Positions 9,258 to 19,426 of a stretch of 20,868 nucleotides of DNA are shown piece by piece. Source of the DNA: Larix sibirica (Eukaryota > Streptophyta > Pinopsida > Pinales > Pinaceae); contig NWUY0300015058.1 in the NCBI GenBank assembly GCA_004151065.3, forward strand, positions 24,348 through 45,215, written 5' to 3'. The notes below the pieces were generated by a model. The model made no database searches. It saw nothing but the letters and a program-made list of their open reading frames with translations, and was not told the DNA's origin. The position numbers and the translations under genes are program-made. Position 1 is the stretch's first letter; each line of letters begins with the position of its first letter.

Positions 9258-10057
9258 GGAGCTATTATCCATGAGATGTGAATAGTCACAAATTGCAAAG
9301 GAGAGAAACAAGCAAATGTAGAGTATTCTAGGGGTTCTTGTGTGTAAGCCAATGCAACAATGCCACGAGGGAATCCTTCATCGACTGGGGCTCTATATCC
9401 CACAATACATGTGGAGGTTGACATGCCTCGAGCATTTATGTAAGGTGGAGCCATAAGGGGTGACTCGTGGATTAGTGCAGTGTCAATGAAGTAGAAGACA
9501 AAAGGAAAAGAAAGTCCAAGAAGCAAGTGATGCATGTCAAGCAAAATTTTCGGTATAGTGGAACAAGCAAGCTTAATTACTATGTATAAATAATAACTAC
9601 TAAACTATGAAATGTAAATGATAAGAAAATGAGCAATAAGCTTTACTATCATGTAAACAATACAATGGTTAGACAATGAAATTAGAGGTCAATAAGTTGT
9701 TCTTAATATATGAATGAAATGTCAAGTAGCACATGTGAGGAGAGTATGAGCAAATTTAATGACAATAGTAACAACTTGGCTATAACATCATGAATAATAG
9801 TGAGAGTGAGAGCGCCATACCTGTACCTACTTGTAGGTAAGGCATTACAATATAGGCACAAGTCGAAGTGAGCTGGGTACCTACACTCACAAAGGTTAGC
9901 AACTTGCCTTGATAAGGGTAGTGATTGCGACACCAACTTCGAGGATAGCAAGTCATGAAAGAGGGAAAGGAAAGGATGGGAAACAATGATGCTAGGGCGA
10001 TCCCAACAAAAGCAAGAGAAGGGGCAACGTTGGCATGGCACTAGCAAAGGGGGCTAG

Positions 10058-10475
10058 GTGACATACGTTGGATAAGAGCTAACATGATCATAAGAGGCGA
10101 CATACACTAGTAAGTGCTAATGCAAGCATAAAAAGCGACATACACCAATTTTGTGTTATCGCGAGCATGAAGGTGACGTATGGAAATACAATATTAGCAC
10201 AAGCACAATGGGTGACAAATAATTTGAGCCACCATGAGCGCATAGGTGACATATGGTAATCCAGTTTTAGTGTGAGCACAAGAAGCTACATACACTAATC
10301 TGAATCATCATGAGCATGATGGCGATGTATGATAATCTAAATTTAGTGTGAGCACAGGGGGTGACAAACATCAACGGGGAGTTGATGTGAGCAAAGCAGG
10401 TGACATACACCAACTATGAGTTGAGTGAGTGTGGTAGGTGGCATACATCAACCTAAGGTGGATTTGAGCATATTG
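10058..10475. repeat. Minisatellite, 11 units of ~38 bp
   Basis: Eleven degenerate units start at about 10058, 10097, 10135, 10173, 10212, 10246, 10285, 10322, 10361, 10400 and 10438, with lengths of 34-39 bp. Each opens with a variant of GTGACATACACCAA and ends near a variant of TGAGCACAAGG. It lies inside the minus-strand LTR element, in the part nearest its 3' end. There is no conserved reading frame, because unit lengths are not multiples of three. Confidence 0.88.
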
Positions 10476-10691
10476 AAAGCTGATGCCAATAGTATACAAG
10501 TGGACGAAAAGGAGGCAAAGGGAAGACACTGCCACCACAGAAGGGGCTCCATAGTTGTAGACTATGAAATGTGGTCACTTGTGGGGACATCTCAAAGAGA
10601 GAAACAAAAGCAATAATTGTTGATCCTAGCTAGGGAGAGGTTATCATATAGTAGTTCTATATTGGAGATAACGACTTAGAGGGGACCTATC

Positions 10692-10861
10692 CACAATGAT
10701 AATGTGTCTAGGGCGAAGGGAGGAAAGGGGCTACTACGAAGCTTTCCTTGAGCTTTTAGGGGACAAAGGATGTAGACACATTGATAATGTGTCTAGGGAA
10801 AAGGGAGGAAAGGGGCTACTACGAAGCTTTCCTTGAGCTTCCAAGGGACAAAGGATGTAGA
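10692..10861. repeat. 85-bp tandem duplication
   Basis: Two adjacent copies start at 10692 and 10777. They share GATAATGTGTCTAGGG, AAGGGAGGAAAGGGGCTACT and ACGAAGCTTTCCTTGAGCTT, and differ at only a handful of positions. The low divergence suggests that this duplication is younger than the 38-bp array next to it. Confidence 0.92.
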
Positions 10862-11182
10862 AGAGGAAACAAAATGGCACATGAGGCTAGGGGAAGGAGA
10901 AGACAAGAGGTAGGGCAATGAAGGTTGAGTGCAACTAGGCAGGAGATGGATAGAGTTGGCAATGGGAGGTTAAAGTTGTCCCCAAAAGGTCCCATTAAGG
11001 ATGAGGCTTCATTCAACTTGACAAACCCATGTTAAAACATGGGACCGTTCCAAGTTTAGGTAAGGTTACCTCAGATAACCGACAAAAAATTGGGGAAAGG
11101 GAAGAAGGAAAAGGGATGACAAGGAAGGGGAGGGGTTGCGTTGAGTTGATTGGGCAAGCACAAAGAAGAAGGGAGAGAATGA

Positions 11183-12173
11183 TCAAGTGATCCAAAACAA
11201 TGTCGAGGAGGCATGTCTTTTAATTGAGGGTGGATAGGAAGAGGGGTGAGATGTTAGTAAGGTAATCTTGGAGGTCAATTTCTCATCACGTTTAAAGTGT
11301 TCTAAAGAAGGTATGATCTTTATGTTTTGATAGGCCATGTTCAAGGATCCTATAAGATACAAATGCTTAGGGGAATAGGCAGGCACATCACCCCATGCTT
11401 GTGATAAGAGGGAGTGCCTGTAGCCTTGGGTTGGGGAGAGGGCATAGTGTCAATAGGTTGAGATGGAGAAACTTGTCTTGAGGAAGTGTCCATTTGAGAT
11501 GTCTTAGCTTGTCTATCTGGAGTGCATTGTTAAGAGGTAAGAACATGGAAGGTAGAGATTGTGAAACTTGCTTAGAACACGTAGAGTGCTTCTATTGAAG
11601 GACACAATATTTATCTTTGTTGTGAGTTGTTGCATTTGTGGTACTTGCATCACTTGTTTGAGCTAGGGCAAGGGTCAAAACCTGATCCTTTGTGATTAAT
11701 TGTGTGTACTTGTCTTGGGTGAGAGCACCTCATGCTCATGACACGTTGGCCAAGGTGTGTAGGGCTTTGGAGGAGGGGGCCTTTGAGGAAAGGTTAGAGC
11801 TTCAACTTGATAAATCTGTTGAGGGGGAAACATTTTGTAAGAGTTTAAGGTTTGCTTGTTCTCTAAGGATTCTTTCTTCATGTTATTACACGTAGGGCAT
11901 GAGTTCGTTCCATGTTGTACATTGGGTAGGTTGTTATATCTTCTCTTAGTTGGGGTGGGGTGTAAGTTGTATGATAAACTTGGTTAGGAATAACACAAGG
12001 TGCCATTTTGGGAGGAAGTAGTGGATATCCTCCACGGTTAACTTGGTTAATATATTATGGGGTAGGTCCTCCTATGTTACAAGGATGGGTTGGAATTGTT
12101 TTATGAGTACTTGGATGACTTACTTGGTGGAATTCTATGGACACTCATTTGCATAAGGTGATGTGTCAAACAT
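11183..12173 (-). pseudogene. Degenerate gag-like coding stretch
   Basis: From an ATG at 12173 (MFDTSPYANECP), about 130 bp inside the primer-site-like sequence, the minus strand can be read with scattered stops. It passes through KLTVEDIHYFLPKWHLV and HEERILREQTN into a Pro/Ser/Thr-rich part. After a frame change it reads VPAYSPKHLYLIGSLN and LEHFKRDEKLTSKI, ending in SHPSSYPPS. Position, composition and the sparse stops fit a decayed gag. I see no CCHC zinc knuckle and cannot name the family, so the call is an inference from context. Confidence 0.35.
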
Positions 12174-12236
12174 GTTTTGAGGATAGGGTTGGTTGACCCC
12201 AAGATGCACGGAGCTAGGGCAATTAGAGCTAGAAAG

Positions 12237-12252
12237 AGGACTCTAGAGTCCT
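12237..12252. repeat. Perfect 16-bp palindrome AGGACTCTAGAGTCCT
   Basis: The palindrome lies in the leader of the minus-strand element, between the primer-site-like sequence and the gag-like ATG. Retroelement leaders sometimes use such palindromes for RNA dimerisation; that role here is speculation. Confidence 0.8.
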
Positions 12253-12304
12253 AGGGTGGGGGGGTTGGCCTTCGCTTAAAAGAGAGAAGGGTTGATGGGA
12301 ACTT

Positions 12305-12323
12305 CCCAGTGGAGTTGCTAAAA
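12305..12323 (-). other. Primer-binding-site-like sequence
   Basis: Directly after the LTR end GCTACA the minus strand reads TTTTAGCAACTCCACTGGG. It resembles the TTTGGCGACTC...CTGGGG sequence found in the same place in many plant LTR elements. The cognate tRNA was not determined. Confidence 0.6.
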
Positions 12324-13934
12324 TGTAGCGAATGAATGGTTTCATGCTACCACACATAGCATGAGGGCAGGGATGAAAGACCACTTGAGCAAACACACAC
12401 TACTAAAGGAGGAAGAGAAGAGTGGCTTTGCCACTTAGTTTTAGGGCCAAACCAAGAAACCCTAAGGTAAGAAAAAAGAGGGTGGAATGAGAAAGTAAAC
12501 TATTAGGCTAGTTAGGACATTCAGATATTATTAATGCCAATCTAGGGATGTAGGTGATTAGGGTAATTAGATTAGGTTTTACCAACAAATTAGCAAAGGA
12601 AAACAAGCCAACTAACTAGGGTTAATCATATGGAAACTGATGAGCTAGAAACTCTAATGCTGAAAATGGAAAGAGTAGGAGGGAGAGAAGTCACTGGATC
12701 TTCATGTTGTACATGATTAAGCTCATTAGGCTGAAGTGGAGAGTTGTAATAGCCATCCAAGAGTGATTCATGTCTTGGTATTGCTTGCACAATCAATGCC
12801 AAATTCTTGCAAGTGAGGACTTGCCTCGATCTCCAATACAAATATATCTATAATATAACCAGTAAATATTAGGTCTGCTACTGAAAAGTTAAATCAATGA
12901 AGCATGCATAATAGATAGACCTGGTGCCCACAACGAGAATGAGATACCTCCCATGCCCTAGTTGCGATGTAACCTCCCTTGATGTTTTAGGCTTGAAACT
13001 TCCAAGTTATGATTGGAACTGTGCCAATGAAGATGCGCTAGGATGACTCATGAGTCAATCAAACCTACAAGAATGGAACCAAGCGGTAAAAAGAAGTCCC
13101 TCGAGAGGTAATGTAGATGGAAGGTGCAAGCACCCCAAGGGCCTTGAGGAGGGAGATCACAATTAACCCAAGAGATACCTAGAGATTAGTGTTTTTTTGA
13201 AGATAAAAGATTAAACCTTAAATGTGTTCAAGAGGCTTTATGAAGATTGGTAGAACAATATTTATAGACAAGTAGTGAGAGAGCGTTGGATTAGTCATTA
13301 GGATACTTGGGTTGTACAAATTTGTCTTACTATGCCTTTGGGTTACATATTGTGGGTTTGATTGTAATGGCATTGTAGGTTTTTAGTCCCAAACCGACCC
13401 TCTATTATTTGACTTACAAATTCACTATCATATTGCGAAAAGGGAATCTATAGTATGGTTAACACCAAGAGATGTGGTGGGTTTGGGGATTTGACTTAAG
13501 TTGACCTCGTAAATTGCAAGTCTCAAATGGGTTTGGGTGTCTATGGATCTAATTTAAGGCATCCTAAGTGAACATGGGCTTAGATTGGGGGGTTTGCGCT
13601 CCTCATAGGACCCATAAAGTTAGAGAATGCCTCAAATGAGTGTGCTAAGAGGTCTAAATGAGAAAAGTTGGTGATCTAGGGTAAGAGATCAAAGGGGGTA
13701 CGGGGATTTAAGGAACCCACCCTAGCACTAGACATCCCATTGAGGTCCCATGTTTAAGCTAGGGCGAGAGAGGTTCTAGGAAGGTGATCCATCACATAGG
13801 CAGTAATTGAGAGATCGTATTATGATAGGGTGGTTCATGCATGAGTGTGACACAATGGTGGACCTCACAATGCACCTCTCTGGGTTAGGTGTATGTCAAC
13901 ATTGAAGTGCACATTTCTTAATTCTTATGCTACA
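12324..13934 (-). mobile_element. 5' LTR (1611 bp) of the minus-strand element
   Basis: The LTR runs from TGTAGCAT (13934) to ATTCGCTACA (12324), with six-base terminal inverted repeats TGTAGC/GCTACA. A TATAAAT box lies at about 13260-13266 on the minus strand, giving a U3 of about 670 bp. It has no coding sequence; the open frame at 12626-12841 is probably accidental. Its start matches the truncated 3' LTR at 9169-9241. Confidence 0.8.
13260..13266 (-). promoter_or_regulatory. Putative TATA box in the 1611-bp LTR
   Basis: The minus strand reads GTCTATAAATATTG. It is the best TATA match in this LTR and sits where a U3/R junction could be. It is sequence evidence only. Confidence 0.4.
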
Positions 13935-14339
13935 TAACCATGACAAAATTCAACCAGAAAATAAGGTCGTGGATCCACACTCAAAATGTTTTCATCCCTA
14001 AGCTGAATCTAATTTCTCTGGAAACCCTATTCAAACTTATAAATCTGCAACAACAAATCATCACAGGCAACATATAGATTGCAGAGACTGCAAATACGTA
14101 ACTGCTAGATAATATCTACAACCATTAGGGCAAGATCTAACCCTCAAAATCAGATTTGGAAATTGCATTAGCAATCAACAACTAAATCAATAGTAAAATC
14201 AGATCTAAAAGTAAACATTAAGCATGCTAAATCAGCTTAGCATTGAGTGCAACTGTTCATTACACTGTCAAAATAAATCGACAACAAATTCATCCAACGT
14301 CAGATCTGCAACATAAATTGGGGTAGCAAACACAAACTC
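13935..14339. other. Unassigned, A-rich stretch
   Basis: I see no gene. Words such as CAGATCT and AAATCTGCAACAACAAAT recur. On the minus strand it is T-rich and may be the R-U5 or leader part of the LTR-like sequence whose TATA boxes lie at 14637 and 15123. Confidence 0.35.
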
Positions 14340-14635
14340 TTCCTATTTCACATGAAAGATGATCATAATACAACAAATCAGCTCATCCCAAGTTGGAAAT
14401 GAAAAACATTTAAAGCTTATCCCAAGCCATCCTGCTCACAAGCATTGCAAACCGTAGCTAGGGCACCACATGCTAATCACTAACAAACCCTTAGTTCATT
14501 TCATTGTCTAGACTCCAAAAGCTACATCAACCCATATGAAGAATTACACAACAAGAAATTATACTCTCAATGCATTCTCTTCTATCTTCTTGTTATTAAT
14601 GATGAAGTGATGTGCTCCTTTCACATTTTATAGAG

Positions 14636-14645
14636 TAAGAGGAGT
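14636..14645 (-). promoter_or_regulatory. TATA box, repeat copy 1
   Basis: The minus strand reads CTCTATAAAATG; it matches the box of copy 2, 486 bp away. Confidence 0.45.
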
Positions 14646-14718
14646 GACTTACAAGTTGGGTAAAACCCAAATCCAAGGGTGGGTCTAGAAATGGAAAATT
14701 GTTACAGAAGGGTAGTAT

Positions 14719-14745
14719 GCATGTGCCAAGTAGGTAGGCACATGC
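14719..14745. repeat. Hairpin GCATGTGCC-N9-GGCACATGC (copy 1)
   Basis: It has perfect 9-bp stems with a 9-base loop AAGTAGGTA. The same structure recurs in copy 2 at 15219-15243 with the same loop and 8-bp stems. Confidence 0.85.
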
Positions 14746-15121
14746 CCACAATTTTCCACTCACCCACTCCACATATTTTTATGTAACACCACATATTTTC
14801 ATGCACCCACAAGTGGATTAGATCTATCAAGAATCCAAAGATACCCATCAAGTAACCAAACATCAATATTAAAGTTATAGCTCTCCCAAGCAAAGCTTCT
14901 GACAAGCATAGCAAACCTTAGCTAAGGCACAACGTGGTACTCCCTAGTGAACCCTCTCTAAGGCACCACATGGTGCTCCCAAGCAAACCTTAGCTTCATT
15001 TCATATTCCAGAAGGTACATCAACTCAAATGAAGAATTACACAACGACTTGTTACATTCTCTCTATGCTTTCTCCTCTATTTTGTTATTAATGATAAGTG
15101 AAGTGATGTGCTTCTCCTCTC

Positions 15122-15131
15122 TTTTATAGAG
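15122..15131 (-). promoter_or_regulatory. TATA box, repeat copy 2
   Basis: The minus strand reads CTCTATAAAAGAGAGG, in register with the copy 1 box. Confidence 0.45.
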
Positions 15132-15218
15132 TAAGAGGAATGGGTTACAAGTAGGGTAAAACCCTAGGCCTAGGCTAGGGCCACAATTGGAGAATGGGTC
15201 CATGAGTGGAGCAGTCTT

Positions 15219-15243
15219 CATGTGCCAAGTAGGTAGGCACATG
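15219..15243. repeat. Hairpin CATGTGCC-N9-GGCACATG (copy 2)
   Basis: The stems and the AAGTAGGTA loop are kept from copy 1, while the flanking sequence has drifted. Confidence 0.85.
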
Positions 15244-15530
15244 CCCACAAGTGTCAACTCATCTACTCCACATATTTTTATGCACCCACAAATCCCAACT
15301 CACCCACACCACATGTTTTTTTGTAACAAGTGCACCCTTCTAGTCCAAGTGACAAAATAGATGAAAAGTGGGCTATGATGCAAAATGTCCTCATGAGACC
15401 CTCTCCATCCAAGCAATGTGTTCCTTGCACACCAAGTGCTTATTGAAGGAGAATGGAGAACAAGTTTAGAGCAACCAAAACTAGCACCACCAAGTCTAAC
15501 AAAAATGTAGAAGAAGTTGCAGAAGGTAGA

Positions 15531-16294
15531 TGTGATATCCCCTTCCGCTTGATGTTTCCTACAGGGATGACTGAGTAGCCTATCAGCCCCCCGCAGGCTA
15601 TAGTCACCATATGTGGCAGTTGTTTGTTGCCACTTAGTTGCAAAAGGTGTTTTGTTTACGAAAGTGGTATGGATGACCTATCGTATTGTCCATGGTATTG
15701 GGCTAAAAAAGAAGATAAAAGAGGAGGCACTCATCCATTGTGAACATGTTGATTTGGATATTGAATCCTTGTGACCATCTAGAGGTTTTCCAGAGTTTTC
15801 GTTAAGGTTTGGAAAAACCCTTCCATTGTGGGTTTGGTTTTGGTGGTGAAAGATCCACCCTAGCTAGACAAGGAGGAGGATCCATCCAGGGTCTTCACTT
15901 GAGCTTCATCTTTTAGTTCGACATCATCTTGGAGAGGGTTTAGAGGTCAAAAGTTAACCCTCCGACAGTATTGTAGGAGGAAGATCCATCTATTGAGGAG
16001 ATTGTGGCATCATTTCCATCATTTCCAGGTTTTGATTGGTCTATTGTGTTTCTTGGAGTGTTATAATTGCCATAGCAGCCATTAGATATTTGTATTGTTG
16101 CCAGCTACTATTCATAATAAAATGTCAATTTTGTCTCTCTTATTTCATGTGTACTCAAAATGAATGCAATATGTTTGACGAAATGCCTTTGATGATATAT
16201 GTAATTGTTTATGAAAGATGTACATGAAAACTGTTTGACAAAATTACAGAACCAAAATCAGAATTGTGCCTAGAATTGCATTAGGGATATTACA
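15531..16294 (+). mobile_element. 5' LTR (764 bp) of a plus-strand LTR retrotransposon
   Basis: The LTR starts TGTGATATCCCC and ends GGGATATTACA, so its termini are inverted repeats (11 bp with one mismatch). It is followed at once by a primer-binding site (16296-16310). AATAAA lies at 16116-16121, giving a plausible R end, with a U5 of about 170 bp. The flank before it is GTAGA. No 3' LTR was seen in the window, so the other end is deleted, outside the window, or too diverged to see. Confidence 0.85.
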
Positions 16295-16295
16295 A

Positions 16296-16310
16296 TGGTA
16301 TTAGAGTTGG
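16296..16310 (+). other. Primer-binding site, initiator tRNA-Met type
   Basis: TGGTATTAGAGTTGG lies two bases after the LTR end. It differs only slightly from TGGTATCAGAGC, the classic plant primer site complementary to the 3' end of initiator tRNA-Met. It fixes the element as plus-oriented. Confidence 0.85.
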
Positions 16311-17591
16311 TTTTCTTGCCAACCTGAGGGGAAATCTATTCAAGGTTTCCAATTGAGCTTCAATTTGTGATCTTTCTCATGATGAAGCAAGTGGCTGGGC
16401 CGTCTTGGCCTGAAGAAGCTAAATTTGTTGTAGAAGCCAAAATTTATTAGAGTTCTAGTGCGGCAACTAAACCAATGGTAGTGATCAATCGCATCGTGAG
16501 GACGAATTCATACGAGGAAGAGGGAAGCATTCTTTGCAAGGACTGAGTTTCAAGTGAAGAGGGCCGAATTCATACTTGAGCAATCGAAGAAACCCCCTGA
16601 GGGTCCGATCTTCCCTTATACACAGTTAGAAGAGACGTGGGATCGTTTTAAAGGCATCTAACCATTTGCAGGGTTGTGTTGGAATCTCAAAGGAGCTGTG
16701 AGAATCGGTGAAGACGTGGAGGTTTATTGAGAGGCTGAGCCACCATTCCCCAGGTCGTGGGATTTCGTGGAGCAGAATCGTGGCCCTTGCTGACACGCGT
16801 GGGTTTGAAGGAGGGTTGAGCCCCTTTGTTTGCAAACTAACATACAAGGAGGTCGTAAGGTATATGGAGCCCGAGTCTTGCAGAACGGAGCTTAGTGGAG
16901 AGGTCGCGGGGTCTTATTTAGAGGAGATCGTCACTTTCGTGAAAGGGCCGTAAGAAAGGGAGCAAGTCAAAAGGAGGGGCGATGATTCAAGAAGAGGGTC
17001 GTGGGTCTTGAAGGAAGAACATCAATCACAAGAGGAGATCGCGGGTTTAGAGAACAGGTCGTGAGTAAAAGCAATCTCACGAGTAAGGTCACATCACTCT
17101 TTGGAGAGAGCCGTGAGTAAGAGGAGAGACTATAAGCCTTCGTGGAATCCAAGAATTGGAAAACCAAGTCGTGAGTTTTTTGTTGAATGTTGTGCTTCAT
17201 AGAGGAAAATGTGGGGAACGTGAGACATTAGAGGGATTGAGAGCTTCATTGAGGAAATCAATTACACTTGAGCAGGGATCGAGTCTCTATTAGAGATGAA
17301 ATCATTTAAAGGAGGAGCAACAGTGAATGAATTGGCATCATTTATAGGTTCTTTGTTACTATATAGAGTCAATTTTGGGAAGAGGGATACTAGTAGACAA
17401 GGAGCTGGGTGATTCCAAGGTGGACTGCTAATCATCTGTTGGGGAACATTGGCATCATTTTCTAGGGCTGTAGAAACATATTTAAGGCACAGTCACCCAT
17501 TTCCAGTCATAGGGGGGAACGCTACCTATAAGCATTCACCTGCAGGCAGAGTATTATACAGTGATACTAGATAGTGTCACAAAGTGTTTGA
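16311..17591 (+). other. Long untranslated leader with GTCGTGRGT-type motifs
   Basis: This 1.3-kb stretch between primer site and ORF has no continuous coding frame. A short ATG peptide opens at 16379 (MMKQVAGPSWPEE) and stops after about 23 codons. From about 16490 to 17180 the words GGTCGTGGG, GGTCGCGGG, GTCGTGAGT and GCCGTGAGT recur irregularly every 25-70 bp in a purine-rich background. This may be a decayed tandem repeat or a decayed gag. Confidence 0.45.
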
Positions 17592-18359
17592 CGAAATCTC
17601 CCACATGTACTTCTCAACAAAAATAATCACAGAATTGATTCAGAACACCGTTGGGCATCAAAGTTTGTGGGGAAAATCAGTGGAATCGTGAAGACAACAA
17701 GTGAGATTGTGGCTGAAAACTCAAAGTTTTTTATTAAAATTTCGACGAAGGAAGCAGCGCTTAAATACATAACATTAGGTGAGGAGTTCAGAGAAACCCT
17801 TTCCTTTCAAGACTATTACAACACCATGTACAAAAGTTGGCTCAAGGATTTGGGTGTGGATTTCGTTAAAGACACAAGGCAGAAATTGAATAAAGATGAG
17901 GAGAAGAAGTAGGCATCTAGCCTTACTATGGATTTGGGCTTAGAAGAAGACCAAACAACAACATATGAGGACGATGACAACAGTATAGTGGATGGGCATA
18001 CCTATGATGTAGGTGCCAATTCAGCAAAGGAAGAAGATACAGCAGCATGCCCTACTTATGATAACTATGGGGATATGGAGGAGCCAACTTCTTTCCCTAT
18101 GTATGATGCTGATGATGACATGGATTCCACACATCATCGTATTTATGACATGTACGATGATGCAAGCATGATTGTACCCGGATATGACGAGTTGCGAGTG
18201 AGTGCACCTAAGCATGATGAGGACTTAGTACAGGATGAGTTACCTTTTGAGGATGATTTCATTTCCCATGAGGAAGAAAAGGAAGGGACTAAAGTGATAG
18301 ATGAGAGCTTGTATGAGGATAATGGTCCATGTGGGTCAGTTGGTCCNATAATAAAATAG
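17592..18359 (+). pseudogene. Acidic ORF split by one amber codon
   Basis: One frame stays open from 17592 to 18359 except for a single TAG at 17910-17912. The first part contains WASKFVGKISGIVKTTSEI (from about 17652), EAALKYITLGEEF, YKSWLKDLGVDFVKD and a Lys-rich end. The part after the TAG is about 140 residues, very rich in Asp, Glu, Tyr and Met, with recurring units such as TYDNYGDMEE, MYDADDDMD, IYDMYDDASM and VPGYDEL. An ambiguous base lies at 18346. There is no ATG at the 5' end; the first ATG after the stop is at 17928. I do not recognise the family. Acidic YDxYDDD-type stretches occur in some plant retrotransposon polyproteins, and the LTR with primer site 1.3 kb upstream makes a retroelement origin likely. 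A host-derived origin is not excluded. Confidence 0.5.
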
Positions 18360-18360
18360 T

Positions 18361-18390
18361 GAAAAAGTGGATCCTAGGTCCACCTTTTTC
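18361..18390. repeat. Near-perfect hairpin just after the acidic ORF
   Basis: GAAAAAGTGGA pairs with TCCACCTTTTTC (one extra C) around TCCTAGG. It lies one base after the ORF's stop codon. It may be accidental. Confidence 0.6.
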
Positions 18391-19426
18391 TCCATCGAAT
18401 ATCTGACCAAACCCACTTTATTAATGGAACTGCTACTTAGGTTTTAAACCTCACGCCTTTATCAAAGGACAGCTCATCAAAGGGTCGGGTCTCCTCTGGC
18501 CATGTGTGTGAGAACCAAGAGCAGACAACTGTCAAAACTGATACGTGGGTAAAAATAAAAATAAAAACACAGGCCACTGCTGAATAACACTCCATATAGC
18601 AACAAATAAAATCTGAGATGGTCGCTAACAGCTAGCACGTGCTCAACGAAGGAAATGGCGGATTCGCTGGAACAGGTCAGCCGCCCCTAATAAAAGTTGA
18701 GTCATCTGAAGCTGGTCATCGTGAAAATTGCAGTGAATGAAGGAAAAAATGATAATTGGCTCAAACACCTCGTCCAGCAACTAATCAACTCGATACGTGG
18801 ATCCAGATAATGACACCACCGAGCCTTGAAATGCTCCGAAAATGAGAACGTGGAGCCTACCCTGAGTGATTTCCAAGTCGGGCTTGCAGTGCCACTGTAT
18901 GCTGTAACCTCCGATCAAGCCCATCATCGCTGAGGTTTGGTCGATTTCTTGAAACTCGAACTTTGGCGTAACCCTGCATTAATCAATCACCAAATCACTC
19001 TGCCGCCAAGTAAAAAATCGCGGGTCCACTAGCCGGCTGTGTCAGCTACTCGTGAGGCGCTCCAAATTTTAATCCCTACACGAATGGCTGCCACGGGAGG
19101 TGCCCTTAGCTGCCCAAAACGTGGATTGCTCTATCGCGTGGCTAGTTTGTAAATTCGGCTGTCAACAAAATGCGAGCCAAGCTCCATACCTCGGCTGCCA
19201 AGGAACACGAGCTTCCGGATCGTAACTCTGATATCGTAGCACACTCTGTCAGCTTCAATAACTTGGGCGCATGCTACGGAATTTGGAAGGGCTCTTCTCA
19301 CGCGCTTGGCATGTGACACAACCGACCAACTGCGTGGGACAATGCTTCATCAACAACAACCAGCGATAATTTAAAAACCAATGTATTTGGGTTGTTTCGG
19401 TACCAAGGTCTTATGAAAAGGCAAAG
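18391..19426. other. Unassigned region with five ACGTG cores
   Basis: I see no convincing gene. Base use is more GC-rich and CpG-containing than in most of the window. ACGTG occurs at 18543, 18637 (as CACGTG), 18795, 18848 and 19119, four of these as ACGTGG, the core of plant G-box/ABRE sites. A minus-strand open frame at 19131-19319 has no recognisable motif. The stretch could be low-copy DNA next to the pseudogene, an old promoter, or unrecognised retroelement. Confidence 0.35.

Larger units (their letters stand above)
9169..13934 (-). mobile_element. Minus-strand LTR retroelement lacking recognisable pol
   Basis: In minus-strand order the element has a 5' LTR (13934-12324, TGTAGC...GCTACA), a primer-site-like sequence straight after it (12323-12305), a degenerate gag-like stretch, purine/pyrimidine-biased filler with an 11-unit minisatellite and an 85-bp duplication, a polypurine tract (9257-9242), and the first 73 bp of the 3' LTR (9241-9169). 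The internal region is only about 3.1 kb. I can read no protease, RT, RNase H or integrase, so it is either non-autonomous (LARD-like) or deleted. The flank after the 5' LTR is TAACC, but the matching duplication is lost with the truncated end. Gypsy affinity is suggested by the LTR and primer-site style only. Confidence 0.75.
14340..15320 (-). repeat. Two tandem copies of a ~480-bp LTR-like block
   Basis: Copy 1 (about 14340-14814) and copy 2 (about 14815-15320) share, in order, CAAGCATnGCAAACC, GAAGAATTACACAAC, TTGTTATTAATGAT, TTTTATAGAGTAAGAGGA, the hairpin CATGTGCCAAGTAGGTAGGC and CTCCACATATTTTTATG. On the minus strand each copy carries a TATA box in CTCTATAAAA, so each looks like a promoter segment of a minus-oriented LTR. 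Either a U3-R segment was duplicated in place, or two related LTR fragments lie side by side. No LTR ends were defined. Confidence 0.75.

Noticed and set aside
9703-10047. Minus-strand open frames at 9703-10047 and 9780-9986
   Set aside because: They overlap in different frames inside the element's non-coding interior and show no recognisable motif.
10058-10475. CRISPR array
   Set aside because: The units are contiguous and degenerate with no identical repeats and unique spacers, and the sequence is plant-like.
18021-18215. Minus-strand open frame at 18021-18215
   Set aside because: It is a shadow of the acidic ORF; its His/Ile-rich composition follows from the Asp/Tyr codons on the other strand.
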